Assembly (NCBI RefSeq): GCF_050699935.1
Contig: NZ_JBOHGB010000005.1
Location: 1 to 64,000, forward strand
Source: Actinophytocola sp050699935
GTDB taxonomy: Bacteria > Actinomycetota > Actinomycetes > Mycobacteriales > Pseudonocardiaceae
Reading direction: 5' to 3'
DNA: 64,000 bases
Positions 14,781 through 22,751 of this stretch are shown here, piece by piece (position 1 is the stretch's first letter; every line of letters starts with the position of its first letter). Under the pieces are notes generated by a model, which did not search any database, had not been told where the DNA came from, and saw only the letters and a program-made list of their open reading frames with translations. Both the position numbers and the translations under genes were made by a program.

Positions 14781-15545
14781 TCAGGCTGGCGCGTCCCGGA
14801 ACGGGAAGTGCCGGCCGGCCTCGTACCGGGGCGGCGGCTGGTAGGAGTTGACACCGCGCTCGCCGCGAAGCCAGAACGCGCTGGGGTAGGGCTGTTCGGG
14901 CCCGGTGATCCGGGTCGAGGTCGGGATGTACCTGATGGTCAGGCCGCAGCGCCGGTGCGCGGACGTGTTCGCCCTGCTGCCGTGCACGATGTTCGGGTGG
15001 TGCACCTCGACGTCGCCCGGCGCGAGGACCATGTCCACGGCCGTCGACTCGTCGACGTCGACCGCGATCTCCTTGCCGAGCACGTTGTCGACCTCGGTGT
15101 TGGTCCGCATCGCGGCGACGGCCATCGTGTGGCTGCCGGGGATCAGCCGCACGCAGCCGTTCTCCGGGGTCGAGTGGTCGACGGCCAGCCATAGGGTGAC
15201 CACCTCCATCGGCTCCAGTGGCCAGAACGCGCTGTCCTGGTGCCAGAGCACGGGCTGACCCGAGTACGGCGGCTTGCTGATGTAGTGGGAGGCGAACAGC
15301 GCGACGTTCGGCCCGACGAACAGCTCGGCGATGTCCACCAGCCGGTCGTCGCCGACCAGCCGGAGCCAGAACGGGTCGTCACGCAGCAGCAGGTGGCCGA
15401 GTTGTTCGGGACGCACGTCGGGGTGCCGGCGGGTGAGCCAGTCGACGTGGTCGCCGGCTTCCGCGACGAGGCCGGCGTCGATCACCTCGCGGAAGATCGC
15501 GTAGCCGTCCCGGCGGTACCGCTCGAGCGCATGTCCCTGTCGCAC
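14781..15545 (-). CDS. Phytanoyl-CoA dioxygenase (PhyH) family Fe(II)/2-oxoglutarate oxygenase
   Basis: 254-residue non-haem iron oxygenase. The iron facial triad is visible as the HxD of LWHQDSAFWP and a distal histidine in HHPNIVHGS, followed by a conserved arginine (SAHRRCGLTIRY) for 2-oxoglutarate. The fold starts with RYRRDGYAIFREVIDAG, the usual PhyH opening. Substrate unknown; PhyH members hydroxylate fatty acyl-CoAs, compatible solutes or natural products. The start is uncertain because the open frame continues upstream into the tail of a broken DUF2207 gene; the GTG at 15545, just before the conserved opening, was preferred. No strong ribosome-binding site is seen. The upstream fusion may mean the gene has lost its own promoter. 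Confidence 0.8.
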   Translation of the reverse strand: MRQGHALERYRRDGYAIFREVIDAGLVAEAGDHVDWLTRRHPDVRPEQLGHLLLRDDPFWLRLVGDDRLVDIAELFVGPNVALFASHYISKPPYSGQPVLWHQDSAFWPLEPMEVVTLWLAVDHSTPENGCVRLIPGSHTMAVAAMRTNTEVDNVLGKEIAVDVDESTAVDMVLAPGDVEVHHPNIVHGSRANTSAHRRCGLTIRYIPTSTRITGPEQPYPSAFWLRGERGVNSYQPPPRYEAGRHFPFRDAPA

Positions 15546-16362
15546 CCCGACCGATGTACCAGACCCACCGTGTGGCCGACGTGTGGTCGGCCCGTGCGCG
15601 GAACTCGGTCGCAGCCGCCCGTGCTTGCGGAAGTACCGACGTTCGAAGAACACCATCGTCAGCGGCACGCCGCCGCCCGGGACGATGATGGACCGACGAT
15701 GGCCGCGATCGCCAAGACCGGGTGCTCGGCGAACCACACGGCGACCGCCGGCGGATCGCGGTCCTCGCCCTCGCCCGGTAGGTCCGGGGAGGCGCGCAGC
15801 GAGGTCGGCTGGTCGAACCAGATCCGCACGCTCATCGCCTGACCCGGGTCGAGCCGGCCGTTGGCGTAGGTGAGCGGCTCGCCGCGCGTGGCCGGCTCGG
15901 TCTCCGCGCAGTCCTCAGTGGACCCGACATCGCCGGCACAGCACCACGCCGACCCCGACGCGGCCGTGTCGATGTGCGCCACCGTCCGGTCGATCGGCAG
16001 CTCCCACCCGTGCCGACGACGTCGAGGTACAGCTCGAGCCGGTCGCCCATGTCGACGAGCAGCCTCCGGTAGCTGTAGGAGATCTCGAACGCATGCCTGC
16101 CGGTGAGCCCGAAGTCGCGCCTGCCGTACCCGTCGATCTCGCCCGCGGCCGGCAGCGTCCGGGCCAGTCCGGGGCCCGGCTGGTCGGCGAAGTCGTAGGT
16201 GATCGTCTCCACGACGTGGACCGTGCCGGAGTCGTCCACGTTCACGTCGGCCTGGAGGCGCGCGATGCGGTGGTCGTCCGAGACCGGGTCGCTGGCGAGC
16301 ACGCCGACGGTGACCACGCCGGCGGTCACGAGGGAGGCGAGAACCCAACCCCGGCGGGACAT
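15546..16362 (-). pseudogene. DUF2207-type exported membrane protein with two frameshifts
   Basis: Coding similarity runs through all three - strand frames. From the ATG at 16362 (GGGAG upstream) there is a signal peptide (MSRRGWVLASLVTAGVVTVGVLA) and a DUF2207-like N-terminal domain (VNVDDSGTVHVVETITYDF). Near 16010 the sequence must lose frame by one base to continue as WELPIDRTVAHIDT, and near 15690 again by one base to continue as IIVPGGGVPLTMVFFERRYFRKHGR, the membrane helix and basic tail. Both look like single-base deletions. After the second shift the frame is open into the PhyH gene. Sequencing error at two sites is the alternative. Confidence 0.7.
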
Positions 16363-16431
16363 CCTCGAACACTCCCAGCGAACCACGGCTTGTCGCCGAC
16401 CAGCGTATGCGGATCTTTCCCTGGGATGAGG

Positions 16432-16443
16432 CGGAACGTTCCG
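16432..16443. promoter_or_regulatory. 12-bp perfect palindrome (CGGAACGTTCCG)
   Basis: Lies 70 bp upstream of the DUF2207 pseudogene start and repeats the core of the palindrome at 13139-13152. It is a candidate operator for a common regulator. The GGAAC half also resembles an ECF sigma -35 element. Confidence 0.35.
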
Positions 16444-16460
16444 GCCGTGCTCGGCTTGAG

Positions 16461-16641
16461 TTACTCGACGGTCGAACGCCTCCTGTGGAACATGGTCAGG
16501 TTGACCAATGTGGCGGGCCAGCCGACCGGCGTCTCGACGTACGGCCAGATCGTCAGCACCACGGCGACCAGCACGACGGACAGCCAGTACGCGGGATACC
16601 GCCGGACCACTCCGGACCGCGGGCGTACCGGTTCGGGGCGG
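16461..16641 (-). pseudogene. Fragment of an acyltransferase-3 family membrane protein
   Basis: About 45 codons reading RRYPAYWLSVVLVAVVLTIW and then WPATLVNLTMF before a TAA at 16461. The PAYWL box and the following ATLVNLTMF are hallmarks of acyltransferase-3 (OafA/YrhL-like) O-acyltransferases, whose full length is about 380 residues. No intact N-terminus or C-terminus is present nearby. Identification rests on these two motifs only. Confidence 0.5.
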
Positions 16642-16692
16642 TCGTGCTGCTCGGCGCGCTGACCGCCCGGATTCCACGATACGGACCCGGTA

Positions 16693-16731
16693 TTGACATG
16701 CGCACATTCGTGAGCAAATATTTGATCAAAT
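16693..16731 (+). promoter_or_regulatory. Promoter with overlapping palindromic operator for the 16.8-31.3 kb cluster
   Basis: A perfect TTGACA (-35) at 16693-16698 is followed after 18 bp by AATATT at 16717-16722, a plausible -10. The perfect 12-bp palindrome ATTTGATCAAAT at 16720-16731 overlaps and follows that -10, the position of a repressor site. The first gene starts at 16763. The cluster encodes a GntR protein (20544) that is the obvious candidate ligand. Confidence 0.6.
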
Positions 16732-16762
16732 CTTGCCCGACGTTGCGCGAGGACGGTTCCCC

Positions 16763-17215
16763 ATGGACCAGGACACCCTGCGAACGATCACCGCGGCGGT
16801 CGGGTCCACCGTGTACACCCGCGAGCCTCGGGCGCTCGACCTCGCCACGATCAACCGGCTGCGCGAGGCGTTCCTGCTGCCCGAGGTGGCCGATCGCGCC
16901 GATGTGCACTCGGCCTGGCTCGGGCAGCTGCCGCGCAACTGGTGCGACCTGTCGACGGACAACCGGCCCGAGGCACCGCTCGGGTTCGACCTCGGCCAGG
17001 GCGTCAACGGCGGCGCGCGGATGGTCGTCACCCGCCCATGCCGGGTCTCCGATGTCGTGCGGGTGGACGCCACGCTGGACTCGGTCGAGGTCAAGGAGGG
17101 TCGCAGCGGCACCCTGGTGCTGGTGACCGTGCGCCGCCGGGTGTCCGATGTGGACGGTGAGTGTGTTCGCTTCTACCGCACCACCGTGTACCGGGCCGGC
17201 GGTGACCGGTCATGA
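16763..17215 (+). CDS. MaoC-like hot-dog hydratase subunit (N-terminal/FAS1-type half)
   Basis: 150-residue predicted hot-dog protein resembling the N-terminal dehydratase half (MaoC_dehydrat_N type). It lacks the catalytic Asp/His pair of active R-hydratases in an obvious form, so it is likely the structural partner of the next gene. The two would form a heteromeric enoyl-CoA hydratase. The ATG at 16763 has GAGGA upstream. It overlaps the next gene by ATGA, implying translational coupling. It is first in the long + strand cluster and sits downstream of the TTGACA promoter. Paired MaoC-like subunits next to a DUF35 protein and a thiolase-like protein recall the ChsH1/ChsH2/Ltp2 arrangement of steroid side-chain degradation. 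Confidence 0.75.
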   Translation: MDQDTLRTITAAVGSTVYTREPRALDLATINRLREAFLLPEVADRADVHSAWLGQLPRNWCDLSTDNRPEAPLGFDLGQGVNGGARMVVTRPCRVSDVVRVDATLDSVEVKEGRSGTLVLVTVRRRVSDVDGECVRFYRTTVYRAGGDRS

Positions 17216-17655
17216 AGGTGACCTACCCGACCGGCGGCGTCGTGACCGAGCAGGACCTGCTCGCCGACGACCCGCCGCCCAGGCTGCTCTGCCGCGTGGA
17301 GTGGGGCCCGGTCACCGCGGCTCAGGTGGCGTTCTACTGCGCGGCGGTCGGCGTGTCCGACCCCATCCATTACAACATCGACCTGGCGCGCGCGAGCGGG
17401 TTCGGCGAGCTGGTCGTCAACGGCAGCTTCCGCTGGGCACTGATGACGCTGAGCGCGGAGGAGTGCCTCGGCGCCCTCGGCTGGGTCGCCGAGTCCACCT
17501 GCCGGCACCTCGCCCCCATGCGAGTGGGTGCCGCCGTGGTGGTCGAGCTGGAGCAGGCCGAGCCGGTGCACGACAAGCGCTGCGTGCTCGTCGCCCGCAA
17601 CATCGTCGAAGGATCCATTGTGGACAAGTGCGACATCCTGCTGAGGCTGCGATGA
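17212..17655 (+). CDS. MaoC-like enoyl-CoA hydratase subunit
   Basis: 147-residue single hot-dog protein. The catalytic-type segment AAVGVSDPIHYNIDLARASGF contains the expected Asp-x-x-His (D-P-I-H) of R-specific MaoC hydratases, so this is the active partner of the preceding subunit. It would add water to an enoyl-CoA in the cytosol. It is coupled by ATGA overlaps on both sides (17212 and 17652), which suggests a stoichiometric complex with its neighbours. Specificity is unknown. Confidence 0.82.
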   Translation: MKVTYPTGGVVTEQDLLADDPPPRLLCRVEWGPVTAAQVAFYCAAVGVSDPIHYNIDLARASGFGELVVNGSFRWALMTLSAEECLGALGWVAESTCRHLAPMRVGAAVVVELEQAEPVHDKRCVLVARNIVEGSIVDKCDILLRLR

Positions 17656-18083
17656 CGGCGCTCGTGGATGAACGAGGCCGGCCGCTGCCCGTCCCGTCCG
17701 ACCTCACCAGACCGTTCTGGGACGCGCTGCGCGAGCGCAGGCTCGTGCTGCAGCACTGCCCGGCGTGCGGCGGCTACCAGCACGCCCCGAAACTGCGCTG
17801 CACGACCTGCCGGTCCACCGAGCTGGTCTGGCGGGAGGTGGCGGGCACCGGCCGGGTGCACAGCCACACCACCGTGCACCGGCCCCCGTCGCCCGCGTTC
17901 GCCGACGCCGTGCCCTACGTGGTCGCGATCGTCGAGCTGGACGGCACCGGGGTGCGGATGCTGAGCAACGTGGTCGGCGTCCCGCCCGACGATGTCTACA
18001 TCGGACAGAAGGTGCGCGTCGTGTTCGACGACGTCGCCGACGAGTTCACCGTGTTCCGGTTCGAGCCGGCCGAGGAGAGCTGA
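17652..18083 (+). CDS. DUF35/OB-fold zinc-ribbon acyl-CoA-associated protein
   Basis: 143-residue protein with a rubredoxin-like zinc ribbon (CPACGGYQHAPKLRCTTC: two CxxC pairs) and a C-terminal OB fold (GTGRVHSHTTVHR, then VRVVFDD). DUF35 proteins bind acyl-CoA and partner thiolase-like enzymes or hydratases; in steroid side-chain degradation the DUF35 domain of ChsH2 docks the aldolase Ltp2. Overlaps the hydratase (ATGA) and the thiolase-like gene (TGATG at 18081-18085), consistent with one complex. Confidence 0.85.
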   Translation: MTALVDERGRPLPVPSDLTRPFWDALRERRLVLQHCPACGGYQHAPKLRCTTCRSTELVWREVAGTGRVHSHTTVHRPPSPAFADAVPYVVAIVELDGTGVRMLSNVVGVPPDDVYIGQKVRVVFDDVADEFTVFRFEPAEES

Positions 18084-19270
18084 TGGTGGACACTGCTGTT
18101 GACGGAGACTTCACCCGGGTCAGGGACCTGCTCTCGCGCGTCGCGGTCTCGGGCGCGTACATCACCGAGCAGGGCACGCTCGGCCGGCTGGCCGAGGACC
18201 TCTACCTCGAGGCCGCGTTCGGCGCGATCGCCGACGCGGGCCTCGACCCGGCCGACGTCGACGGCGTCGCCGGCCTGCGCTCGGACAGCTTCAGCGCCGC
18301 CGACGCGCGGGCCGGGTTCTGGGCGGAGTACCTCGACCACCCGGTGCGCTACTTCTCCACCGTGGACGTCGCGTCCGCCGGGCACTGCGCGGTGATCATG
18401 CACGCGGCGTGCGCCATCGGCGCGGGGCTGGTCGACCGCGTGGTCGTGGTCGGCGGCAGCAGCCGGACGACCGACGGCCGGGCCGCCTCGGTGCAGCGGC
18501 TGGCCAGCGCGCACGGCGAGTTCGACGTGGCCTGGGGCTCGCTCGTGCCGTCCTGGTTCGCCCTGATCGCGCAGCGGCACATGCACGAGTACGGCACCAC
18601 GAGCGAGGACCTGGCCAGGATCGCCGTGAGCACCCGGCGGTGGGCGTCGATGAACGAGTCCGCGATCATGCGCAAGCCGATCACGGTGGACGACGTGCTC
18701 GGCTCGCGGATGATCTCCTCGCCACTGCACCTGCTGGACTGCTGCCTGGTCAATGACGGGGCGGGTGCGCTGGTGCTGAGCCGGCGCGACCTGGTGGACG
18801 ACCGCCGGCCGGTGGTGACGGTCGCGGGCGGCGCGGAGGAGTACGCGCGGCGGGCGTACAAGGACGTCCAGCACGACCTGCTGCGGTCGGGCGCGAGCCA
18901 CACCGGCCCGCGGGCGATGGCCATGGCCGGGGTCGGTCCGGAGGACGTCGACGTGGCCGAGCTCTACGACTGCTTCACGATCACCGTCCTGCGCGAGCTG
19001 GAGGACCTCGGCTTCTGCAAGCGCGGCGAGGCGGCCGGCTTCGTGGCCGACGGGGCACTCGAGCCGGGCGGGTCACTGCCCACCAACACGCACGGCGGCG
19101 GGCTGTCGTTCAGCCACAGCTTCTCCGGTCTCTCGCACGCGATCGAGGCGGTGCGGCAGCTGTGGGGGGAGTGCGACGAGCGGCAGGTCCCCGGAGCGGA
19201 GACGGCGCTGGTGCACAGCCAGGGCGGACCGCTGCAGCTGCACAGCACGGTCGTGCTCGCCAGGGCCTGA
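18083..19270 (+). CDS. Thiolase-superfamily protein, probable Ltp2-like retro-aldolase
   Basis: 395-residue SCP-x/lipid-transfer-type thiolase homologue. Where thiolases have the nucleophilic cysteine (ESACASG), this protein reads DVASAGHC with glycine at about residue 100, so normal thiolytic acyl transfer is unlikely. The conserved later blocks VNDGAGALVLS, ELYDCFTITVLRELEDLGFC and NTHGGGLSFSHSFSG are intact, including the YDCF tyrosine. Cysteine-less members such as Ltp2 are aldolases that cleave a beta-hydroxyacyl-CoA with a DUF35 partner, and this gene overlaps a DUF35 gene. I therefore infer retro-aldol cleavage of the product of the upstream hydratase. A catalytically inactive scaffold is the alternative. 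Confidence 0.8.
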   Translation: MVDTAVDGDFTRVRDLLSRVAVSGAYITEQGTLGRLAEDLYLEAAFGAIADAGLDPADVDGVAGLRSDSFSAADARAGFWAEYLDHPVRYFSTVDVASAGHCAVIMHAACAIGAGLVDRVVVVGGSSRTTDGRAASVQRLASAHGEFDVAWGSLVPSWFALIAQRHMHEYGTTSEDLARIAVSTRRWASMNESAIMRKPITVDDVLGSRMISSPLHLLDCCLVNDGAGALVLSRRDLVDDRRPVVTVAGGAEEYARRAYKDVQHDLLRSGASHTGPRAMAMAGVGPEDVDVAELYDCFTITVLRELEDLGFCKRGEAAGFVADGALEPGGSLPTNTHGGGLSFSHSFSGLSHAIEAVRQLWGECDERQVPGAETALVHSQGGPLQLHSTVVLARA

Positions 19271-19315
19271 CGGCCGGCCGGCGGAGAAACGCGGGAACAG
19301 GGAAGGGAGCACGGG

Positions 19316-20551
19316 GTGGAGGTCACGGGCACGCCCGCAGCGGGACCGCTGGCCGGGATCACGGTGCTGGACGTCACCAGCTACGTGTCCGGGCCGTTCT
19401 GCACCATGCTGCTCGGCGACCTCGGCGCGACCGTGCTGAAGATCGAGAACCCGGCACGGGGCGACGGCACCCGCAAGTGGGGGCCCGGCACCACCGGCCC
19501 GGACAACGCGTACTACATGTCGGTCAACCGCAACAAGCAGAGCGTCGCGGTCGACCTCAAGCTGCCGGAGGGGCAGGAGATCGTCCGGGCGCTGATCGCC
19601 GGCGCCGACGCGTTCGTGCACAACCTGCTGGACAACTCCGCACGCGGCCTCGGCATCGACGAGGACTCCGTACGGCGCGCCAACCCGACGATCACCTACT
19701 GCGTGGTGCGCGGGTTCCCGCCCGGCCAGGAGCGGCCGGTGTTCGACTTCGTCATGCAGGCGGTGACCGGCCTGATGGGCATCACCGGCGAGCCGGACCG
19801 CCCGCCGGTGAAGGTGCCGTTCCCGGTGCTGGACATCGTGGCCGCCTACAACGCCTGCATCGGCGTACTGGCCTCGCTCGTCGACCGGGCCGGGAACGGC
19901 GCGGCGGGGCGGAGCGTGGACGTGAACATGCTGGAGGCCTCGCTCGCGTCGATGCCGAACCTGGTGGCGAACTACCTGGTGGACGGCACGGTGCCGCAGC
20001 GGTCGGGCAACGTGCACGGGAACATCGCCCCGTACGAGCTGTTCGAGACCGCGGACGGATGGATCGCCATCGGCGCCGGCACCGAGCGGCAGTGGCAGCG
20101 GCTGTGCACCGTGCTCGGCGCCGAGCACCTGCGCGAGGACCCGCGCTACCGGGGCAACCCGGCACGGGTGAGCAACCGTGCCGCCCTGCACAAGGAGCTG
20201 GCCGACATCCTGGAGACCAGGCGGCGGGACGAGTGGGTGGCGCTGCTGGAGTCCGCCGAGGTGCCGGTCTCCCCGGTGCGCGGGTTCGACGACGTCGTCG
20301 ACGAGCTCGCGTTGCCGGTGCCGGTCCGCCACCCGACCCGCGGGGAGATCCGGCTGGCCCGCAACCCTTTGCTCCTCGACAGCACCCGGCCGCCGATCCG
20401 GCACGTCCCGCCGGTCCTCGGGGAGCACACCGAGGACGTGCTGCGTGAGCGGCTCGGGCTCGATGCCGACCGTCTCGCCGACCTGGAGCGCAGGCGGGTC
20501 ATCCGCACCGCGGCCGGCTGGCCGGGGGATGGTGAGATGCCGCATGGTTGA
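19316..20551 (+). CDS. Class III (CaiB/BaiF) CoA-transferase
   Basis: 411-residue family III CoA-transferase, transferring CoA between an acyl-CoA donor and a carboxylic acid. Typical opening LAGITVLDVTSYVSGPFCTMLLGDLGATVLKIE, and the catalytic aspartate is D173 in VLDIVAAY. The C-terminal EHTEDVL is also usual. It would activate the cluster's imported acid to its CoA ester. GTG at 19316 follows GGGAAGGGAG at good spacing. The 3' end overlaps the GntR gene by 8 bp. Confidence 0.9.
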   Translation: MEVTGTPAAGPLAGITVLDVTSYVSGPFCTMLLGDLGATVLKIENPARGDGTRKWGPGTTGPDNAYYMSVNRNKQSVAVDLKLPEGQEIVRALIAGADAFVHNLLDNSARGLGIDEDSVRRANPTITYCVVRGFPPGQERPVFDFVMQAVTGLMGITGEPDRPPVKVPFPVLDIVAAYNACIGVLASLVDRAGNGAAGRSVDVNMLEASLASMPNLVANYLVDGTVPQRSGNVHGNIAPYELFETADGWIAIGAGTERQWQRLCTVLGAEHLREDPRYRGNPARVSNRAALHKELADILETRRRDEWVALLESAEVPVSPVRGFDDVVDELALPVPVRHPTRGEIRLARNPLLLDSTRPPIRHVPPVLGEHTEDVLRERLGLDADRLADLERRRVIRTAAGWPGDGEMPHG

Positions 20552-21233
20552 CGACAAGGGCGCGACCACGCGCATCTCCAAGGTCATCTACGAGAAGCTG
20601 CGCCGGGAGATCATCCTCGGCGTCCTGGCTCCCGGTGTGCGCCTCGTCCTGCGGGAGATCGCCGAGCGGTACCGGACCAGCATGTTCCCCGTCCGCGAGG
20701 CGTTGCGGATGCTGGAGCAGGACGGGCTGGTCGTCAGCATCCCGCACCAGGGCGCGCGAGTGGCCGAGCTGAGCGTGCGCGAGATCCAGGACAACTTCCT
20801 CATCCGCAGCGCGCTGGAGGGCGTGGCCACCGAGGAGGCCACGCCGCACCTGACGAAGAAGACGCTGGCGGCCCTTGAGGAGTCGGTACGCCAGCAGTGG
20901 ATCGCGGCCCGCAACGGCAGCCACGACCTGCTCGTGGAGCAGAACCGCCACTTCCACGGGTTGATCTTCCAGGCGTGCCCGTCGCAGCCGATGCGCGAGC
21001 TGATCGACCGGCTCTGGCAGGAGCAGACGAAGTTCCGCGCGGTGCTCGGCTACGAGGAGGGGCGCGAGCTGGCCGCGGTCGACCAGCACGCGCAGATCCT
21101 CGAACGGCTCAGGGCCGGCGACCCGCACGGCGCGGGGACCGCGGCGCGGCTGCACCGGTGGGCGACGGCCGAGGCGTTGATCGACTACCTGAACCGGCGA
21201 GCGGAGATCCGCACGGAGATCGAGGAGAGCTGA
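20544..21233 (+). CDS. GntR-family regulator (FCD/FadR-like)
   Basis: 229-residue one-component regulator. Residues 10-75 are the GntR winged helix (YEKLRREIILGVLAPGVRLVLREIAERY, then PVREALRMLEQDGLV), and the helical remainder matches the FCD effector domain with HFHGLIF and late histidines (DQHAQILERL, RLHRW) able to hold a metal. It likely senses the cluster's substrate or its CoA ester. It overlaps the CoA-transferase and the next gene (TGATG), so it is made with the operon. Candidate sites are the palindromes at 16720-16731 and 21908-21920. Confidence 0.88.
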   Translation: MVDDKGATTRISKVIYEKLRREIILGVLAPGVRLVLREIAERYRTSMFPVREALRMLEQDGLVVSIPHQGARVAELSVREIQDNFLIRSALEGVATEEATPHLTKKTLAALEESVRQQWIAARNGSHDLLVEQNRHFHGLIFQACPSQPMRELIDRLWQEQTKFRAVLGYEEGRELAAVDQHAQILERLRAGDPHGAGTAARLHRWATAEALIDYLNRRAEIRTEIEES

Positions 21234-21901
21234 TGGTACGGATCAAGTACTACGGGCACGCGTGTTTCGCCCTCGACGCCGGGGACACGTCGGTGCTCAT
21301 CGACCCGTGGCTGACCGGCAACCCGGAGGTCGGGCACATCCCCGACGATGTGCGCCCGACGCTCATCCTGGTCACCCACAACCACGAGGACCACGTCGGG
21401 GACGCGATCGAGCTGTCCAAACGGCACGGTGCGCCGATCGTGGCGACACCGCACGCCGCGCGGCACTACATCGCCGAGGGGGCCGCCGCGATCCGGCTGC
21501 ACCTCGGCGGGCGCGAGCGGTTCGAGTGGGGCTCGGTGAAGTGCGTGCCCGCCTTCCACGACTCGCCGATCGGCACCGGCACGACGTTCCGTCTGCTGCT
21601 CGGCGCGCCGTGCGGGTTCGTCGTGACGATCGGCGGCAAGCGCGTCTACCACGCCGGCGACACCTGCCTGTTCGGCGACATGGACCTGTTCGCCCCGGTG
21701 GACGTGGCCATGCTGCCGATGGACGGGAAGATGACCATGGAGCCGGCCGACGCGGTGCGCGCCGCGAAGTTCACGCAGGCCGGTCTGGTGCTGCCGATGC
21801 ACGCGCGGCAGGAGGACCCGCACGCGTTCGTCAAGCTCCTCGCCGAGGAAGGCATCCAGGGGCGCGCCATGGCGCGCGGCGAGACACTCGAGCTCACCTG
21901 A
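21233..21901 (+). CDS. UPF0173-type metallo-beta-lactamase-fold hydrolase
   Basis: 222-residue MBL-fold hydrolase. Metal ligands are seen in THNHEDH (HxHxDH), and further ligands in AFHDSPIGTG, YHAGDTCLFGDM and MHARQEDPHAF. The opening IKYYGHACFALDAGDTSVLIDPWLTGNP is characteristic of the UPF0173/UlaG-like group. Substrate unknown; within this cluster it may open a lactone or hydrolyse a thioester or phosphodiester. ATG at 21233 overlaps the GntR stop. Confidence 0.85.
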   Translation: MVRIKYYGHACFALDAGDTSVLIDPWLTGNPEVGHIPDDVRPTLILVTHNHEDHVGDAIELSKRHGAPIVATPHAARHYIAEGAAAIRLHLGGRERFEWGSVKCVPAFHDSPIGTGTTFRLLLGAPCGFVVTIGGKRVYHAGDTCLFGDMDLFAPVDVAMLPMDGKMTMEPADAVRAAKFTQAGLVLPMHARQEDPHAFVKLLAEEGIQGRAMARGETLELT

Positions 21902-21907
21902 CTATTA

Positions 21908-21920
21908 GTCCATTATGGAC
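21908..21920. promoter_or_regulatory. 13-bp inverted repeat GTCCAT-T-ATGGAC
   Basis: Perfect 6-bp arms around a single T in the short AT-rich gap between the MBL-fold gene and the RraA-like gene, starting seven bases after the stop at 21901. It could be an internal operator or a short hairpin. Confidence 0.35.
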
Positions 21921-21962
21921 GTACGAAGAGGACCGACCGACCGACGACGTCCGGGAGGACCG

Positions 21963-22676
21963 ATGACGACCACGACGGAAGCGTCCAGCACGCCGACGCT
22001 GACTCCCGGCCGGGTGGGGCACCGGATCATGCCGTCCTGGCGCCGGCCGCCCGCCGAGACGCTCGAGGTGTTCCGGCCGCTGTCCGTGCCGAGCGTCTCG
22101 GACGCCCAGCTCGGGCACGGCGTGCTCGACGCCGGGCTGTCCATCCTGGTTCCGCCACGCACCTCGCCGGTCGGCGCGGCGCTCCCGGTCACCATCACGC
22201 CCGGCAACGGCATGATGATCAGGCGGGCCATCGAGCTCGCCGAGCCGGGCGATGTGCTGATGGTCAACGGCCACGGCACCAGTGAGCGGGCGGTGCTCGG
22301 CGGCAACGTGCTGATGTCCGCGGCAGCGGCGGGGATCGTCGCGGTGATCGTGGACGGTGCGGTGCGTGACCTCGACGACGCCGAGCGCCTGGGTGTCGGG
22401 CTGGTCGCGCGGGCGGTGAGTCCACGCTCCGGCACCGACCAGCTCGGCGCCGGCGAGGTCGGTTCGGTGGCCGCGGTAGGCGGCGTCGCGGTCGCCGCGG
22501 GCGACGTCGTGGTGATCGACCAGGACGGCGTCGTGGTCGTCCCGGCCGGGGACGCCGCGGACGTCTCGGCGAGGGCGGCCGAGGTACAGCGGCGTAAAGG
22601 CTCCGCAGACAACTTCGACGAACGCTGGGCCGGCGCGCGGGCCGCCAGGCAGAACCGGCCGGCGCAGGGCTCCTGA
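21963..22676 (+). CDS. RraA-family protein (HMG/CHA aldolase-like)
   Basis: 237-residue RraA-fold protein. The substrate/metal signature is present as VDGAVRDLDD, and the glycine-rich segment is NGHGTSERAVLGGN. Many members of this family are class II pyruvate aldolases cleaving 4-hydroxy-4-methyl-2-oxoglutarate or decarboxylating oxaloacetate; others are RNase E regulators. A catabolic cluster favours the aldolase/decarboxylase role. The ATG at 21963 follows GGGAGGACC. An alternative ATG at 21915 would overlap the inverted repeat upstream. Confidence 0.82.
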   Translation: MTTTTEASSTPTLTPGRVGHRIMPSWRRPPAETLEVFRPLSVPSVSDAQLGHGVLDAGLSILVPPRTSPVGAALPVTITPGNGMMIRRAIELAEPGDVLMVNGHGTSERAVLGGNVLMSAAAAGIVAVIVDGAVRDLDDAERLGVGLVARAVSPRSGTDQLGAGEVGSVAAVGGVAVAAGDVVVIDQDGVVVVPAGDAADVSARAAEVQRRKGSADNFDERWAGARAARQNRPAQGS

Positions 22677-22751
22677 CCGACCACATCGGACAGGCCCAGG
22701 GATCACCGCACAGGGGTAGACCACGCCAGCCAGATCGAAGAGGTGGTTCAC

